Both the position numbers and the translations under genes were made by a program. The notes beneath the pieces are model-generated. The model was not told the origin of the DNA. It did not search any database and worked only from the letters and a program-made list of their open reading frames with translations. A stretch of 64,000 nt of DNA from positions 706,580 through 770,579 of the forward strand of contig JBAZXA010000001.1 in the NCBI GenBank assembly GCA_041660045.1, in the 5' to 3' direction. The DNA is from WM-3-3 sp041660045. GTDB lineage: Bacteria; Pseudomonadota; Gammaproteobacteria; Methylococcales; Methylomonadaceae. Shown piece after piece: positions 61,377 to 64,000 of the stretch (its first letter is position 1; each line of letters starts with the position of its first letter).

Positions 61377-63239
61377 ATGCATAAACTTAATCAGTATCCA
61401 CTGTTACAAAATATTAACTCACCCGCTGATTTACGTGAGTTAAGCCGCGACCAGTTAAAACCGTTGGCGCAAGAGTTAAGAAATTACTTAACCCAAACCG
61501 TAAGTATTTCCGGTGGCCATTTTTCGGCCGGCTTAGGTACAGTGGAATTAACGATAGCCTTACATTATGTTTTTGATACACCGACTGACCAATTAGTTTG
61601 GGATGTTGGCCATCAGGCTTATCCACACAAAATTTTAACCGGCCGTAAAGACCGTATGACAAGCATTCGTACCCGCGGTGGCGTGTCAGCTTTCCCTAAC
61701 CGCAGTGAAAGTCAATATGATGCTTTTGGTGTTGGCCATTCCAGTACATCCATCAGTGCCGCATTGGGTATGGCCATCGCTTCAGGTCTAAAAGGTGAAC
61801 AAAAGCAAATGGTGGCCATAATCGGTGATGGTAGCATTACCGGTGGTATGGCTTTTGAGGCCATGAACCATGCCGGCTCAATTGATGCCGATGTGTTGGT
61901 GGTATTAAATGATAATGATATGTCCATATCACCTAATGTTGGTGCCTTAAATAATTATTTAACGAAAGTATTATCCAGCCGGTTATATTCTTCAGTGCGT
62001 GAAGAAAGTAAAAAAGTACTTAGCAAAATGCCAAGTGTCTGGGAATTGGCCCGCAAAACTGAAGAACACATGAAAGGTATGATCGTACCTGGAACCTTGT
62101 TTGAGGAATTAGGCTTTAACTACATTGGTCCTATAGACGGCCACGATGTCGATATGTTGGTTTCTACATTGGAAAACTTAAAGCAAATTAATGGCCCACG
62201 GTTTTTGCATATCGTCACTAAAAAAGGTAAAGGTTATCCACCTGCGGAAAAAGACCCTCTAGCCTATCACGGCGTACCCGCTTTTGATCCCAGCAAAGAC
62301 TCATTACCTAAATCTAAAGCCTCCACGCATCCTAGTTATACAGAAATTTTCGGCCGTTGGTTGTGTGATATGGCTGAAAAAGATCAACGTTTGCTAGGCA
62401 TTACCCCAGCCATGCGAGAAGGCTCTGGCCTAGTAGAGTTTTCTGAACGTTTCCCTAAGCGTTATTTTGATGTCGCCATTGCTGAACAACATGCGGTAAC
62501 TCTTGCTGCAGGTCAAGCCTGCCAAGGTGGCAAACCAGTAGTTGCGATTTATTCTACTTTCTTACAACGTGCTTACGACCAGCTTATCCATGACGTTGCA
62601 TTACAAAACTTGGACGTTCTGTTTGCGCTTGACCGTGCTGGCCTAGTTGGCCCTGATGGCCCAACCCATGCAGGCAGTTTTGATTATAGCTATTTGCGGT
62701 GCGTCCCAAATATGCTCATTATGGCACCAGCAGATGAAAATGAATGCCGGCAAATGCTAAGCACGGGATATAACTACCCAGGACCAGCTTCAGTACGCTA
62801 TCCACGAGGCAAAGGTCCTGGCGTTGCGATAGACAAGGCCTTAACGGAATTAGCCATTGGCAAAGCTGAGATTAGACATGAAGGCGGAAGAATTGCCATT
62901 TTAGCTTGGGGCAGCATGGTTGCACCGGCTTTAGAAGCTGGCAAGCTATTTGGTGCAACCGTGGTCAATATGCGTTTTGTCAAACCTTTTGATGAAGACT
63001 TGGTTTTACAACTTGCTAAAAGCCATGATATTTTCGTAACTGTTGAGGAAAACGTCTTAGCTGGAGGCGCTGGCAGTGCCATTAATGAATTTTTACAAGC
63101 ACAGCGTATTCTTATGCCAGTACTAAATATAGGTTTACCCGATGCTTTTGTGGAACAAGGTACCCGGGAAGAACTTTTAAGTTTATGTGGACTTGACAGT
63201 ATAGGTATAAAACAAAAAATTGAAGACTTTTGTGCTTAA
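61377..63239 (+). CDS. dxs: 1-deoxy-D-xylulose-5-phosphate synthase
   Basis: 620 residues. Thiamine-diphosphate motif GDGS at 150-153 with NDN at 178-180; VWDVGHQAYPHKILTGR at 74-90 and DRAGLVGPDGPTHAGSFD in the transketolase middle domain. It makes DXP, the first intermediate of the MEP isoprenoid pathway. The ATG is 2 bp after copD, so dxs is the last gene of the hopanoid-copper operon. Confidence 0.97.
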   Translation: MHKLNQYPLLQNINSPADLRELSRDQLKPLAQELRNYLTQTVSISGGHFSAGLGTVELTIALHYVFDTPTDQLVWDVGHQAYPHKILTGRKDRMTSIRTRGGVSAFPNRSESQYDAFGVGHSSTSISAALGMAIASGLKGEQKQMVAIIGDGSITGGMAFEAMNHAGSIDADVLVVLNDNDMSISPNVGALNNYLTKVLSSRLYSSVREESKKVLSKMPSVWELARKTEEHMKGMIVPGTLFEELGFNYIGPIDGHDVDMLVSTLENLKQINGPRFLHIVTKKGKGYPPAEKDPLAYHGVPAFDPSKDSLPKSKASTHPSYTEIFGRWLCDMAEKDQRLLGITPAMREGSGLVEFSERFPKRYFDVAIAEQHAVTLAAGQACQGGKPVVAIYSTFLQRAYDQLIHDVALQNLDVLFALDRAGLVGPDGPTHAGSFDYSYLRCVPNMLIMAPADENECRQMLSTGYNYPGPASVRYPRGKGPGVAIDKALTELAIGKAEIRHEGGRIAILAWGSMVAPALEAGKLFGATVVNMRFVKPFDEDLVLQLAKSHDIFVTVEENVLAGGAGSAINEFLQAQRILMPVLNIGLPDAFVEQGTREELLSLCGLDSIGIKQKIEDFCA

Positions 63240-63296
63240 ATCATTAAATCTCTCAATAACTATGCCTAAAGATACTTTAGTTAATGCGTACTAGGT

Positions 63297-63345
63297 CTTG
63301 AGCGGTTTCTAACTCAATAAGCCGCTAGAAACCTCAAGTCTTTTC
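63297..63345 (+). terminator. Hairpin terminator after dxs
   Basis: CTTGAG-(CG)-GTTTCTA pairs with TAGAAAC-CTCAAG around a 14-base loop, followed by TCTTTTC. The 2-base bulge and modest T run make it a moderate candidate. Confidence 0.5.
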
Positions 63346-63421
63346 AAAGTTATATTCTGGCTGTTTTTTGGCATAAAAATTAAAACGTGAGCCGCATTAA
63401 CCGTAGACATAAGCGAAAAAC

Positions 63422-63898
63422 TTAGTCTATCAAACCCTCTAAACCAGATTCCAATGCTAGAATTTCGCTTAAGTTTTCTGCTATAGAGGTTTTTGATAGC
63501 CCTAGCCTTTCAGCAACTGGATAAGGAAAACTTGCTAGCATTATTTCTTCATCCAATCCTCGTCGTTGCGACTGCGTTATAAAACGCGCCAAATGAACCA
63601 CATAAGCGGACAAAGGCGCGTTCTCAATGGCCATAGGATCACCGCAATAAGCTAACGTGCCAATCAATTCTGGAGAAAATTTCCAACGACGGCATAGCTC
63701 AGCACAGACTTCTTCACTAGTAAAGCCTAGACGGTTTATTTCCAATAAAGCACGACTATGTGTTTCATCAATATGCTGATTAATCTCGTTTGCAGCAGAT
63801 GGATCCCCCATATAGATTAAAACACTGCCTAAGCCATTCATTAAACCGGCTGTAAATGCAAGATCCTCTTCCCTATCGTAAACGTCTAGCCAAACCAC
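63422..63898 (-). pseudogene. HDOD domain protein, N-terminally truncated
   Basis: 158 codons corresponding to the C-terminal two thirds of an HDOD domain: DLAFTAGLMNGLGSVLIYMG, then RRWKFSPELIGTL and AYVVHLARFIT. The first helices of the domain are missing. An in-frame TAG lies directly before the GTG at 63898, and none of the three frames upstream (63899-64000) encodes the missing part. The break therefore looks like an insertion, deletion or rearrangement near 63898 rather than a single frameshift. HDOD proteins take part in signalling and stress regulation. Confidence 0.55.
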
Positions 63899-64000
63899 CT
63901 ACTCAACCCTGTTACGAACTGTCATCCTTGCCCTTTTGGATGGGGACTACCGATGACATTACCAAAGAAGTGGATTGGGCATATTGAGGCATGGCAGGCC

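Noticed and set aside
1..64000. CRISPR arrays, tRNA and rRNA genes, complete insertion sequences
   Set aside because: No regularly spaced repeats, T-loop-like segments, rRNA segments or transposase genes were recognised on reading through the window.

Overview
The window is a 64 kb chromosomal segment of a Gram-negative gammaproteobacterium with moderately low GC, judged by eye. Hopanoid synthesis from a single-enzyme squalene synthase next to squalene-hopene cyclase, hpnB/G/H/O/M homologues, copper genes (CopC/CopD, a bufferin-type RiPP cluster), assimilatory nitrate and nitrite reductases, and ParC/ParE, RecN and SucAB of gammaproteobacterial type together suggest a type I methanotroph (Methylococcales). 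No methane monooxygenase or other marker of methane oxidation lies in the window, so this is an inference.

Layout. 1-1.4 kb: tail of a sulfide:quinone-reductase-like flavoprotein, then an exosortase of XrtH type with a small membrane partner. 1.5-9 kb: parC with a thioesterase gene (minus strand); nadK-recN-aguA-aguB (plus strand). 9-11.6 kb: a compact minus-strand trio of a radical SAM enzyme, a DUF547 lipoprotein and a MauE/DoxX-like membrane protein. 12-18.6 kb: an H-NS-like protein, then sucA-sucB and an E3-like flavoprotein. 18.8-24 kb: OprO/P-type porin, a Gly/Cys-rich protein, an outer-membrane barrel and an MHS-family transporter. 24-32.3 kb: nitrate/nitrite assimilation (nirB-nirD-phzF-like, then nasB-nasA) behind a leader RNA. 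32-38 kb: a hot-dog protein, a sterol-desaturase-family oxygenase, a bufferin cluster (bufA-bufB-bufC) and a divergent GAPDH-like protein. 38-41.7 kb: pqiA-pqiA-pqiB-pqiC. 42-50 kb: a GT-C membrane protein, a Sel1-SLT lytic transglycosylase, small proteins, parE, xseB-ispA, apt. 49.7-63.2 kb: two divergent hopanoid operons, hpnH-hpnB-hpnM-mlaA (minus) and sqs-shc-hpnG-hpnO-copC-copD-dxs (plus). The right edge holds a broken HDOD gene.

How parts work together. dxs and ispA supply isoprenoid precursors; Sqs and Shc make hopene; HpnH adds adenosyl, HpnG removes adenine and HpnO aminates the side chain; HpnM, MlaA and the Pqi system point to lipid traffic between membranes. AguA and AguB turn agmatine into putrescine. 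NasA/NasB and NirB/NirD reduce nitrate to ammonium. CopC/CopD and the bufferin cluster point to copper handling.

Most notable observations. (1) The E3-like gene directly behind sucAB has lost both redox-active cysteines: the segment that reads GGTCLNVGCIPSK in ordinary lipoamide dehydrogenases is Asn52/Ser57/Leu61 here at unchanged spacing, while the C-terminal His-Glu pair remains. (2) The nirB leader carries two hairpins with six-base loops of the form A-x-x-G-x-x, the second overlapping the 5' arm of a terminator; this is the layout of an ANTAR (NasR/NasT) antitermination element. (3) The bufferin cluster has an attenuator-like hairpin after the precursor gene and an unannotated 41-codon Cys-rich reading frame just upstream. 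(4) The radical SAM/DUF547/MauE-like trio looks like an uncharacterised envelope-modification module.
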